A stretch of DNA of 52,276 nucleotides from Paenibacillus cisolokensis (GTDB taxonomy: Bacteria > Bacillota > Bacilli > Paenibacillales > Paenibacillaceae), in contig NZ_BOVJ01000025.1 in the NCBI RefSeq assembly GCF_018403665.1, positions 1 through 52,276 on the forward strand, in the 5' to 3' direction. Position numbers and translations under genes: made by a program. The notes beneath the pieces are model-generated. The model was not told where the DNA came from, did no database searches, and saw only the letters and a list, made by a program, of their open reading frames with translations. Of the stretch, positions 1 to 7,764 are shown in pieces (position 1 is the stretch's first letter; each line of letters begins with the position of its first letter).

Positions 1-27
1 CCGAATAGATGACTGCGGTACAAAATT

Positions 28-153
28 CTGCAAAAATACAGTATTTATTGGCAATTTCCACTTGTCTGGCTTGAACCGATCAAAAAACTGTATTATCGCA
101 GGAATTTTAGCGTTCTGGCCATTTTCCGTCCGAAAAAGTTGCACTATTGCAGC
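28..153. repeat. Dispersed palindromic intergenic repeat, copy set A
   Basis: Three related short imperfect palindromes lie at 28-41 (CTGCAAAAATACAG), 88-102 (CTGTATTATCGCAGG) and 139-153 (TTGCACTATTGCAGC), about 51-60 bases apart. The same core occurs again at 39199-39376. No gene is seen in positions 1-201. Confidence 0.5.
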
Positions 154-201
154 TTTGTTTATGCAGCCCCGCCGATCGCGTATCGAGGCGGGAATGAATG
201 A

Positions 202-1074
202 TCAATGGCTCCCCTGGATGACCGGTTCGTGCTCCGGCCGCCCGGCCAACCAGTCTTCCAGCGTGGCCACCCGTTCCGGATGCTTGTAGCTGCGCGCGAG
301 AAAGCCGACGCCATGCGATGTCATCGGGTCCTGGTCGGTCGGCTGGTAGCGCAGGTCGACGCTCCAGCGCACTTCGTCCGAATAGTTGGGCGTCGACATA
401 TGAAGACAACGGTCGTTGAACAGAATGGCGCTGCCCGCCGGAACCGGAAGGGCGACGGTCGGCGAGTTCCCGAGCTGGCGCTTCGTGAGCGCCGTGTAAC
501 CTGTGCCGGATTCGGTCTCATGATGCCATTTCAGCAGACGTTTGCGATGGGTTCCCGGCTTGATGTGCAAGCAGCCGTTCGTCTCGGTAGCATCTACAAG
601 CGGAATCCATACCGTAATGACCGGGTTGGAATTGGCGTCCGGCCAGTACGATTTATCCTGATGCCAAGGTACGGCGCCGGCAGCCACCTTCGGAATTTTT
701 GGACGGGTATTATATACCGGATTCGCGAATATTTCGCCGCCGATCAGCGATTCCACGGCGTCCAGTATTTTCGGATTGCTCATGAGGTGAAAATAGCCCG
801 GCAGACGGTCTCTCCAGCTTCTCCCGTATTTCAGAAACTCATCGGACGATAAACCGGCGAACAGCTCGGCGAGACGGTATTTGAACGGGCGATGCTCAAG
901 GGTATCCGTAATGAGATTCGCCCGTTTCAGTTCTTCGGCAATCATCGACACCTTCCGGTTCATCGCTTCAATCGCCGGCGCCATATCTTCGTCGGTCAGC
1001 AGCCGAGGCAGCACGACGTACCCTTCCTCGTTGTAAAAATCGATTTGCTCCTTTGTCAAACTTCCGCTTCTCAT
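202..1074 (-). CDS. Phytanoyl-CoA dioxygenase (PhyH) family protein
   Basis: A 290-residue protein of the Fe(II)/2-oxoglutarate dioxygenase superfamily, PhyH branch. The iron-binding facial triad is visible: WHQD supplies His138 and Asp140, and His225 in CLHMSTP is the distal ligand. Arg236 or Arg242 in the RWSVDLRYQP segment is the likely 2-oxoglutarate contact. There is no signal peptide, so it is cytoplasmic. The ATG at 1074 was chosen because AAGGAGG (1086-1092) lies 11 bases upstream; an in-frame ATG at 1104 has no such site. It is divergent from the AraC-type gene at 1201, which probably regulates it. Bacterial PhyH relatives hydroxylate diverse small molecules, so the substrate cannot be named. 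Confidence 0.88.
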   Translation of the reverse strand: MRSGSLTKEQIDFYNEEGYVVLPRLLTDEDMAPAIEAMNRKVSMIAEELKRANLITDTLEHRPFKYRLAELFAGLSSDEFLKYGRSWRDRLPGYFHLMSNPKILDAVESLIGGEIFANPVYNTRPKIPKVAAGAVPWHQDKSYWPDANSNPVITVWIPLVDATETNGCLHIKPGTHRKRLLKWHHETESGTGYTALTKRQLGNSPTVALPVPAGSAILFNDRCLHMSTPNYSDEVRWSVDLRYQPTDQDPMTSHGVGFLARSYKHPERVATLEDWLAGRPEHEPVIQGSH

Positions 1075-1200
1075 TTTGTCGCCAGCCTCCTTCTTCATTT
1101 GCAATTTATGGTAACATGAATGGGAGGAACGGTATTTCGACGAAAGTCCGGCGATTTATCTTTTTTTCCGGTGAAATGGCATACGGAAAGGAGAGGGCAT

Positions 1201-2061
1201 ATGAACGGAGAGTTGTCCATTCGGCCGTTCGTGCGGGTAGCGCATTATTACCGGTTTCCGATCGAACGAAACGCGAGCGAATCGAGCAGGATCGGATATT
1301 GCTACGCCTTTCACCTGGTACGGGAAGGAAGAGGACGCATCTCGGTTCCCGGCGAATCGCGAACCGTCAAGAAGGGGGATCTGATCTTCTTCCCGCCTTC
1401 GCTCCGGCATTCGTTCTATTCCGATCCCGTCAAGCCGCTGGCCACTTATAACGTCTATTGCGAGCTTTGGGCGGATAAGCCTTTGCGGACAGACGTCCAT
1501 CTCGTCTGGAACGATGCCGACTTTCACCCCGCCTACTTGACGAGCATGCGCCCCGATGCCGAGCCGGATCGTCTCCCGCTTGTGCAATCGCTGCAGCATC
1601 GGGAAGCGCTGATGACGATTTTCGCCGCAATCGTCAGACATCATCAGAGCGAAGCGGCCGCTTCGGAGGAGATCGCGGCCAGTCTGCTGAAGGCTTTCGT
1701 ATTGGAGCTGGTTCAGCTGGCGAGACAGCCGTCCTACGCGGACAGACGCGTACAGGCCGTAATCGAGCGGATCGACCGCGAGGCGGACGCGCGGGCCCGG
1801 GAGGATCAGTGGCTGGACATGACCGGTCTCCGGAAGTCCCAGTTTCATCAATTGTTCAAACAGGCGACCGGGATGCCGCCCAAAGCGTATGTGACCCGAG
1901 CCGTCATGAAGCGGGCGGCCGTATCGCTTACCGAAAGCGGCCGTTCGATTACGGACATCGCCAGCGATCTCGGCTATTCGTCTATCCATCATTTCACCAG
2001 GCAGTTCACGCAATTTTACGGCACGCCGCCGACCGAATACCGCAAACGGCAAAACAACTAA
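1201..2061 (+). CDS. AraC family transcriptional regulator
   Basis: 286 residues. The N-terminal part looks like a cupin sensor domain (RGRISVPGESRTVKKGDL followed by FFPPSLRHSF). The C-terminal 100 residues form a two-helix-turn-helix AraC DNA-binding domain ending in the family signature ITDIASDLGYSS..FTRQF..FYGTPPTEYRK. The ATG at 1201 follows AAAGGAGAGG; upstream in-frame ATGs lack a ribosome binding site. The gene is divergent from the PhyH-like dioxygenase, with start codons 126 bases apart, the usual layout for a local activator and its target. The effector is unknown. Confidence 0.9.
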   Translation: MNGELSIRPFVRVAHYYRFPIERNASESSRIGYCYAFHLVREGRGRISVPGESRTVKKGDLIFFPPSLRHSFYSDPVKPLATYNVYCELWADKPLRTDVHLVWNDADFHPAYLTSMRPDAEPDRLPLVQSLQHREALMTIFAAIVRHHQSEAAASEEIAASLLKAFVLELVQLARQPSYADRRVQAVIERIDREADARAREDQWLDMTGLRKSQFHQLFKQATGMPPKAYVTRAVMKRAAVSLTESGRSITDIASDLGYSSIHHFTRQFTQFYGTPPTEYRKRQNN

Positions 2062-2109
2062 AGATATTCCTTGTTTTCGTAAGATCAGCGGATAACGGAG
2101 CCGCCCGGA

Positions 2110-2139
2110 TTGATGCAGAATAAGGCGTAAGGGTATACA
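2110..2139 (+). promoter_or_regulatory. Candidate sigma-A promoter for the 2175-5784 gene set
   Basis: TTGATG (2110-2115), an 18-base spacer, then TATACA (2134-2139), 35 bases before the next start codon. Sequence match only. Confidence 0.4.
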
Positions 2140-2174
2140 GCCAGTACAGTCGTCGCTTGGAAGGGGGCTGCTTC

Positions 2175-3071
2175 ATGCTGAACGGCGGCGCTTCCGCCAT
2201 CCGAACCGGGAAGGCGGGGTTTAACCACTGTTATGTGGATCGCGCTTATACGCTGACCCATCTTCTGCTGCATCAGGTTCAGGATCGCTGCTGTTACGAG
2301 GCGGACGGGCGCCTTGCCGACCACGGCAGCCTGCTCGTCTACATGCTGTCCGGGCATGGCGCGATCGCGATCGACGGACATGAGCTGCCGCTGCCGGAGC
2401 GCCATTATATATGGCTCAATCCGGGCAGCAGCTACCGGATCGCCGCGGCCAAAGGGTCCAGAAGTCCGATGCGGTTCGTATCCCTGGAGCTGCAGCCGAC
2501 GGCCAGAGGCAGGCAGCTGCTGGATGCGCTTGCGCAAGCGAGGGACGGCCGCGCGGTCCGGGATGTCGCGGGCCTTGACGAGCTGCTGTTCGAGATTATG
2601 CACGAGCTGCGGACGGAACCGCCGCATCTGCCGCTCATGCTGGACAGCCTGCTCAATCGGCTGCTCATCATGCTCGAACGGCAACTCCCGGGCAGCCGGG
2701 CGGCGGCGGGCGAAAGGAAGAAAGCTTACGGCAAGAAGGAGCTTGTCTATCAGATTGTTCAGTATTTGGACCGCCATGCGGCGGAAATTTCGGAGCTCGG
2801 CCAGTTGGCCGACAAGCTGGGCTACAGCTACTCCTATATGTCGCACGCCTTCCGGGAGGAAATGGACATTTCATTGCAGGAATATTGGGCCAAGCGGCGC
2901 ATGATGAAGGCGATGAACAGCCTGCAGTCCGGCCGGAGCAGCATTACGCAAATATCGGAGCATCTGCACTATCAGTCGGTCCATTCGTTCAGCAAAGCTT
3001 TCAAGAAAATGACAGGCTTCACCCCGACAGAATATCAGAGTTTATATGGGAGAAACGGCGAATATGAATAA
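2175..3071 (+). CDS. AraC family transcriptional regulator
   Basis: 298 residues with an N-terminal cupin-like sensing region (HGAIAIDGHELPLPERHYIWLNPG) and a C-terminal AraC domain (ISELGQLADKLGYSYSYMSHAF, then ITQISEHLHYQSVHSFSKAF and FTPTEYQ). The ATG at 2175 follows GGAAGGGGG at the usual distance; an in-frame TTG at 2157 precedes that site. It overlaps the following dehydrogenase gene by 8 bases, so the two are probably translationally coupled and the regulator likely controls the operon it leads. Ligand unknown. Confidence 0.9.
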   Translation: MLNGGASAIRTGKAGFNHCYVDRAYTLTHLLLHQVQDRCCYEADGRLADHGSLLVYMLSGHGAIAIDGHELPLPERHYIWLNPGSSYRIAAAKGSRSPMRFVSLELQPTARGRQLLDALAQARDGRAVRDVAGLDELLFEIMHELRTEPPHLPLMLDSLLNRLLIMLERQLPGSRAAAGERKKAYGKKELVYQIVQYLDRHAAEISELGQLADKLGYSYSYMSHAFREEMDISLQEYWAKRRMMKAMNSLQSGRSSITQISEHLHYQSVHSFSKAFKKMTGFTPTEYQSLYGRNGEYE

Positions 3072-4068
3072 AATTGCAATGCTGCTGAATCCGGCTGTCA
3101 GGAGCCGGGTGTTCGCAGCTGCGGCGCTGGAACGGATGTCGCGGCTCGCGAACGAGCTGGCGGTGCCGGCGGAGCCGCTTTCGCCGGAGGGCAGTGCCGC
3201 CCTGATCCGGGGGGCCGAAGCGGCCGTCACCTCCTGGATGAGTCCGCAATTGAACGAAGAGCTGCTCGATGAGGCGCCGGACTTGAAAATCGTGCTGCAT
3301 GCGGCGGGTTCGGTGAAACCGGTCGTATCGGAAGCGCTGCAGGCAAGGGGCATCCGCGTCGTCTCCGCCGCCTCGGTGCTGAGCCGCGGGGTGGCGGAGA
3401 CGGCGCTCGGGCTCACGATCGTATCGCTTAAAAATATATGGGATATTGCGGACCGCACCCGTGACGGGGACTGGTGGAACAACCGGGCGGACGAGACGCG
3501 CAGCCGGATTCGCGAGCTGTTCGGCGTGACGATCGGCTGCATCGGGGCGGGGCAGGCCGGCAGACGCTACCTCGAGCTGCTGCGCCATTTTCGCGTCGAC
3601 GTTTTGCTGTACGATCCGACGGTCAGCGCGGAACAGGCGGTACGGCTGGGCGCGAGGTCGGTTTCCCTCGAAGAGCTGGTGGCCGCTTCCGATGTCGTCA
3701 CGGTGCTCGCGCCGGAAATTCCGGCTACCTATCATATGATCAACGAGCGGACGCTGAGCGCGATGAAAGATGACGCGATTCTGATCAATCTGGCGCGCGG
3801 CTCTCTCGTCGACGAGCAAGCGCTGCGGCGGCGGCTGGAGCGCGGCAGCCTGAGGGTCATCCTCGATGTGACCGATCCGGAGCCGCCTCCGTCCGGGCAT
3901 TGGCTCCGTACGCATCCCCGCGTCATCTTGACCGGTCACATTGCTGGCGCCGTCAACAACGGCTTGCTTGCAATCGGAGATTTCATCGCAGACGAGCTGG
4001 AACGGTATCGCTCCGGAGAAGCGCTGACCGGGGAAGTCGATCTGTTACGGCTCCATCTTCTGGCCTGA
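3064..4068 (+). CDS. D-isomer-specific 2-hydroxyacid dehydrogenase family protein
   Basis: 334 residues with the fold of phosphoglycerate, formate and glyoxylate-reductase-type enzymes. The NAD(P) motif is IGCIGAGQAGRRYLEL. Catalytic residues are visible: Arg in NLARGSLVDEQAL, Glu in the LDVTDPEPPP loop, and His in TGHIAGA. It catalyses reversible NAD(P)-linked oxidation of a 2-hydroxyacid or a related substrate. The ATG at 3064 lies inside the end of the preceding regulator; 3046 is an alternative start. The FAD oxidoreductase at 4210 probably acts on the same substrate. Substrate unassigned. Confidence 0.88.
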   Translation: MNKIAMLLNPAVRSRVFAAAALERMSRLANELAVPAEPLSPEGSAALIRGAEAAVTSWMSPQLNEELLDEAPDLKIVLHAAGSVKPVVSEALQARGIRVVSAASVLSRGVAETALGLTIVSLKNIWDIADRTRDGDWWNNRADETRSRIRELFGVTIGCIGAGQAGRRYLELLRHFRVDVLLYDPTVSAEQAVRLGARSVSLEELVAASDVVTVLAPEIPATYHMINERTLSAMKDDAILINLARGSLVDEQALRRRLERGSLRVILDVTDPEPPPSGHWLRTHPRVILTGHIAGAVNNGLLAIGDFIADELERYRSGEALTGEVDLLRLHLLA

Positions 4069-4209
4069 GCGGCTGTCCGGTATCCGCGCTTTTCGTTTCA
4101 CGATATGCTGCGGCTGCGGCAGGATGCGTTCCAGGCGATGTCCGTATCCGGTATACTGCTTGGCCTGCCGGACGAAAGCGTTTTCGAATAAATAGGGGAG
4201 GGAAACGGG

Positions 4210-5784
4210 ATGGAGCGGCATTTGCATGCCGATATTGTGATCATTGGCGGAAGCACCGGCGGATGCGCCGCGGCGCTGGCGGCGTCGCGGGCGGGCAAAC
4301 GCGTCATTATGACGGAAGAGACGGATTGGATCGGCGGTCAGTTGACAAGCCAGATGGTGCCGCCGGATGAGCATCCGTGGATCGAAAGCTTCGGATGTAC
4401 GGCGAGTTACCGGGCGTTCCGGAACGGGGTGCGGGATTATTACAAGCGCCATTTTGCGGTGCTGCCTGCCGCCCGGGCGAACCCGCATTTCAATCCCGGC
4501 AACGCCAGCGTAAGCCGTATCGCGCATGAACCGCGGGCGGCGCTGGCCGTGCTGCGCGATATGCTGGCGCCCTACATTCACCGCGGAAGCCTGACGATCA
4601 TGGAGCAGCACAAGGCGGTGCGGGTAGAGACGGCGGGCGACGAGATTCGCGCCGTGCATGTCCGCAGCAGTTTGACGGGCGATACCGCGGTGCTGACCGG
4701 CGCCTATTTTCTGGATGCGACGGACGAGGGAGACCTGCTCCCGCTATCGGGTACCGAATATGTAACGGGCGCCGAATCGGCCGCGGAGACCGGGGAGCCG
4801 CACGCTCTTGACGGCGCGGCCGATCCGGCGGACATGCAGGCGATCACCTGGTGCTTCGCCGTCGACTATATCGAGGGTGAAGATTATACGATCCGGAAGC
4901 CGGAGCAGTACGAATTTTGGAAGCAGTACAGCGCAAGCTTCTGGCCGGATCGCCAGCTCAGCTGGACGGGGCTTGTCCCGCATACGCTCGAGCCGATTCG
5001 TTACAGCTTCTTTCCGGACGGCAAGTCGTTTTCGCTATGGACGTACCGCCGTATTATCGACCGTTCGCAGTTTGCGCCGGGTGCGTTTGAAAGCGATGTG
5101 ACCGTCGTCAATTGGCCGCAGAACGACTACTGGCTCGGACCGATTATCGATGTGGATGAGGAAGAACGGCGGAAGCATCTGGAGAACGCCAGACAATTGA
5201 GCTTGTCGCTGCTGTACTGGATGCAGACGGAAGCGCCGCGTCCGGATGGCAAAGCCGGATATCCGGGGCTGCGGCTGCGCGGCGATATCGCGGGCACGCA
5301 GGAAGGTCTGGCGAAGAGCCCCTATATTCGCGAATCGAGGCGGATCAAGGCGGAGACGACGGTCGTGGAGCAGGATTTGAGCCCGGAATGCCGCAAGGAC
5401 GGTCTGGCGGCTGACTATTTCGATTCCGTCGGAATCGGCGCATACCGGATCGATCTGCATCCGAGCACGGCGCTTCGAACCTACATCGACATCTCCAGCC
5501 TTCCGTTCCAAATTCCGCTCGGCAGCTTGATTCCGGTCCGGATGAACAATCTGCTGGCCGCTTGCAAAAATATCGGCACCACCCATATTACGAACGGCTG
5601 CTACCGGCTCCATCCGGTGGAATGGAACATTGGGGAAGCCGCGGGCTATCTCGCCGCCTTCTGCATCGACCGTGGCATGCGGCCGCGCGCAGTGCGGGCG
5701 GACGGCGTCTCACTCGGCGACTACCAGGCGATGCTCGCAGCGGCCGGCGTAGAACTGAAGTGGCCGTCGCCAAGGGCCTTGTAA
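4210..5784 (+). CDS. FAD-dependent oxidoreductase (FAD_oxidored family)
   Basis: 524 residues. The N-terminus carries a dinucleotide fold (ADIVIIGGSTGGCAAALAAS, then the acidic end TEE at about residue 37), and the DATDEGDLLPLSG segment is typical of the FAD_oxidored (PF12831-like) group. The C-terminal part (NNLLAACKNIGTTHITNGCYRL, then EWNIGEAAGYLAAFC) matches the FAD-contacting end of these proteins. The glycine motif reads GGSTGG, with Ser where the second canonical Gly often sits. No signal peptide. It follows the hydroxyacid dehydrogenase after 141 bases; a weak TTCCAG-N17-TATACT lies at 4129-4157, so it may have its own promoter. Substrate unknown. Confidence 0.85.
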   Translation: MERHLHADIVIIGGSTGGCAAALAASRAGKRVIMTEETDWIGGQLTSQMVPPDEHPWIESFGCTASYRAFRNGVRDYYKRHFAVLPAARANPHFNPGNASVSRIAHEPRAALAVLRDMLAPYIHRGSLTIMEQHKAVRVETAGDEIRAVHVRSSLTGDTAVLTGAYFLDATDEGDLLPLSGTEYVTGAESAAETGEPHALDGAADPADMQAITWCFAVDYIEGEDYTIRKPEQYEFWKQYSASFWPDRQLSWTGLVPHTLEPIRYSFFPDGKSFSLWTYRRIIDRSQFAPGAFESDVTVVNWPQNDYWLGPIIDVDEEERRKHLENARQLSLSLLYWMQTEAPRPDGKAGYPGLRLRGDIAGTQEGLAKSPYIRESRRIKAETTVVEQDLSPECRKDGLAADYFDSVGIGAYRIDLHPSTALRTYIDISSLPFQIPLGSLIPVRMNNLLAACKNIGTTHITNGCYRLHPVEWNIGEAAGYLAAFCIDRGMRPRAVRADGVSLGDYQAMLAAAGVELKWPSPRAL

Positions 5785-5880
5785 ATCCGGTTCGGCGATT
5801 ACGCGTCCGCAGCTCATTACCGCCCAATATGTCACCGCCCTGAACGTGGGCGCTTTAATTTGACGCCGGGCCGGTTTTCC

Positions 5881-7506
5881 TCAGCGCAGCGCGACTGTCC
5901 GGCGGGTAAAATCGTACCCGCCGTACCGGATCGCGTTGCCGAGGCTGGCCCATACGTCCGGACTTTCGCCGCCGATATGCCAATAGGCGTTGCCGCCGAT
6001 GGCGAAGCTTGCGCCCGCCATATATTTCAGCGACAGCGAACGGCTGTCCTCCGCCCAGATCGAATGTTTCGTTCCCCCGCGATTGTAAACGGCCGTATAT
6101 TGTCCCAATGTCTCATCCCACCGCACCGCCGGCTTCACTTCAGCGAGCCGCCGGTTCTGTTCCGCCAGCGTCAAGTCCTCGGATACCGTCCGGCCGTTCT
6201 GCCGCGACCAATCCCTCGTATAGAACGGCAATCCCAAAATGACCTGCCCGGCGGGGATTTGCCGGACCAACTTCCGGACATGCCGCTCCACCCACGGCAG
6301 CGAAGAGACGGAGCCGGGCTCCGGACTGCCGTTCCAGTGCTCCTCATACCCCATCAAGACGATATAATCGGCTGCATCAGCCAATGCGGCATAATCGAAC
6401 GGCTCGCTCCAGTCCGTTTCCAAATCGGGAGGAACGCATACGGACAGCTCGGCTCCATGGGCGTGCAGCACCCGGGCCGTTTCGCGGACGAAAGATGAGA
6501 AGGCGTCCCGGTCGGCCGGATCGATATTCTCGAAATCGAGATTCAATCCGTCCAGCCGGTAAGTTTGCACGATGTCGGCAAACCTGCGGACGAGCGTCTC
6601 GCTCCGCTTCGGATCGGTCAGCACGAGATGCGTCATTTCCCGATCGAAACGGTTGCCGACAAGCGGCCAAACCCGCTTGCCCCGTTCATGCGCCAGGGCG
6701 ATCAGGGCGGGATCCGCCTGACCGGTCGTTCCGCCCGTTGCCGTTATAAAAAACCATCTGGGCGATATCGTATTGACGACAGCATTTATCGTCATGTTGC
6801 GAAATTGCCGATCGGCATCCTCATACAGCCATCCGAGCTGGACGCCCGCATCCGGTTCGGCGGCGAATTGCGCTTTCCAGCCCGGCATTTCGACGATCCG
6901 GTACAGGAGCACGGCGGCTTCCGCCCGGCTGATCGTGCGGAGCGGCCGGAACTTCCCGGCGTACCCTTGCATGAGGCCGGCTTCGGCCGTCGCCGCGACG
7001 GAAGACGCGGCCCAGGAAGCGATCCGCTCCGCATCGGCGTAAGACAAGCCGGTCCGGCCGGAGGCTTCCCCGTGCAGCCGGAGCGCCCTTGCGGCGATGA
7101 CCGCGGCTTCCTGCCGTGTGACCGGCCGGCCCGGCTCGAAGGTGCGCGGTCCCGTTCCGCCGACGATCCCCAGGTTGACGGCGCCATGAACGTCGCCGTA
7201 ATACCAGGCGCCGCGCCGTACGTCGGAGAAGGCGGGAATCGCATTGCCGACCGGGTCCAGATGCAGCGCGCGCAGCATCATTGCGGCGAATTCGGCGCGG
7301 GTTACCGCCCGTTCCGGCGCGAACCGGCGATCGCCGACGCCGCCGACGATCCGTTTGGCATAAAGGGCGGCAATGGCGTCCTCGGCATAGCTGCCGGCCA
7401 TATCGTCGAACGGCGGCTTGCCTGCCGCCGGCGCCGCGAAGCCGGCATTCGCGAACAGACAAGCCGCAATCAAAGCGAAAATAAATATGTATGATCTCGT
7501 GTTCAC
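5881..7506 (-). CDS. SLH-domain glycoside hydrolase family 18 protein
   Basis: 541 residues starting at GTG, with GGAGG 6 bases upstream. An N-terminal signal peptide (about residues 1-25, cleavage near FAA-PAA) is followed by three SLH repeats at roughly 31-75, 91-136 and 153-200 (TRAEFAAMMLR, TRQEAAVIAAR, SRAEAAVLLYR), which tether proteins to the cell-wall polymer. Residues about 225-541 are a GH18 catalytic domain. The active-site motif DGLNLDFE spans 319-326; Glu326 is the expected acid. The Asn at 322 in place of Asp is typical of the YaaH/YdhD spore-cortex-type branch. Likely role: surface-bound N-acetylglucosaminidase or chitinase-like enzyme in peptidoglycan turnover. Monocistronic. 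Confidence 0.9.
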   Translation of the reverse strand: MNTRSYIFIFALIAACLFANAGFAAPAAGKPPFDDMAGSYAEDAIAALYAKRIVGGVGDRRFAPERAVTRAEFAAMMLRALHLDPVGNAIPAFSDVRRGAWYYGDVHGAVNLGIVGGTGPRTFEPGRPVTRQEAAVIAARALRLHGEASGRTGLSYADAERIASWAASSVAATAEAGLMQGYAGKFRPLRTISRAEAAVLLYRIVEMPGWKAQFAAEPDAGVQLGWLYEDADRQFRNMTINAVVNTISPRWFFITATGGTTGQADPALIALAHERGKRVWPLVGNRFDREMTHLVLTDPKRSETLVRRFADIVQTYRLDGLNLDFENIDPADRDAFSSFVRETARVLHAHGAELSVCVPPDLETDWSEPFDYAALADAADYIVLMGYEEHWNGSPEPGSVSSLPWVERHVRKLVRQIPAGQVILGLPFYTRDWSRQNGRTVSEDLTLAEQNRRLAEVKPAVRWDETLGQYTAVYNRGGTKHSIWAEDSRSLSLKYMAGASFAIGGNAYWHIGGESPDVWASLGNAIRYGGYDFTRRTVALR

Positions 7507-7636
7507 TATTCGGCCTCCGTCTTTTGTTCTATTAATCTATCAATCTATCATAGCAAAAACGGCGCCCGTCCCTTTTTATAAATAATGGAAGCTCCTTTAA
7601 CGGATAACCGAGAACGAACCTTAAACGCCGCAAATA

Positions 7637-7664
7637 TTGACATCAATAATGAGACATATAAAAT
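7637..7664 (+). promoter_or_regulatory. Sigma-A promoter of htpG
   Basis: TTGACA (7637-7642), a 16-base spacer and TAAAAT (7659-7664). The predicted transcription start, about 7671, falls inside the adjacent CIRCE element. Confidence 0.75.
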
Positions 7665-7669
7665 AGGTA

Positions 7670-7696
7670 TTAGCACTCCTGCGGATGGAGTGCTAA
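7670..7696 (+). promoter_or_regulatory. CIRCE element (HrcA operator) upstream of htpG
   Basis: A perfect inverted repeat TTAGCACTC-N9-GAGTGCTAA, identical in both arms to the CIRCE consensus. It overlaps the predicted transcription start of htpG, the standard position for HrcA repression. This implies heat-inducible control of htpG by HrcA, the regulator usually associated with groE and dnaK. Confidence 0.95.
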
Positions 7697-7764
7697 CAGA
7701 CGGACACCAAACGATAAACATAAAGATACAATGAATTCGACCGGCGAAAGGAGAACGCGAAGTA

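Noticed and set aside
5785-5880. Terminator between the FAD oxidoreductase and the GH18 gene
   Set aside because: Only short CGCCC/GGGCG pairing is present with no T-tract in either direction.
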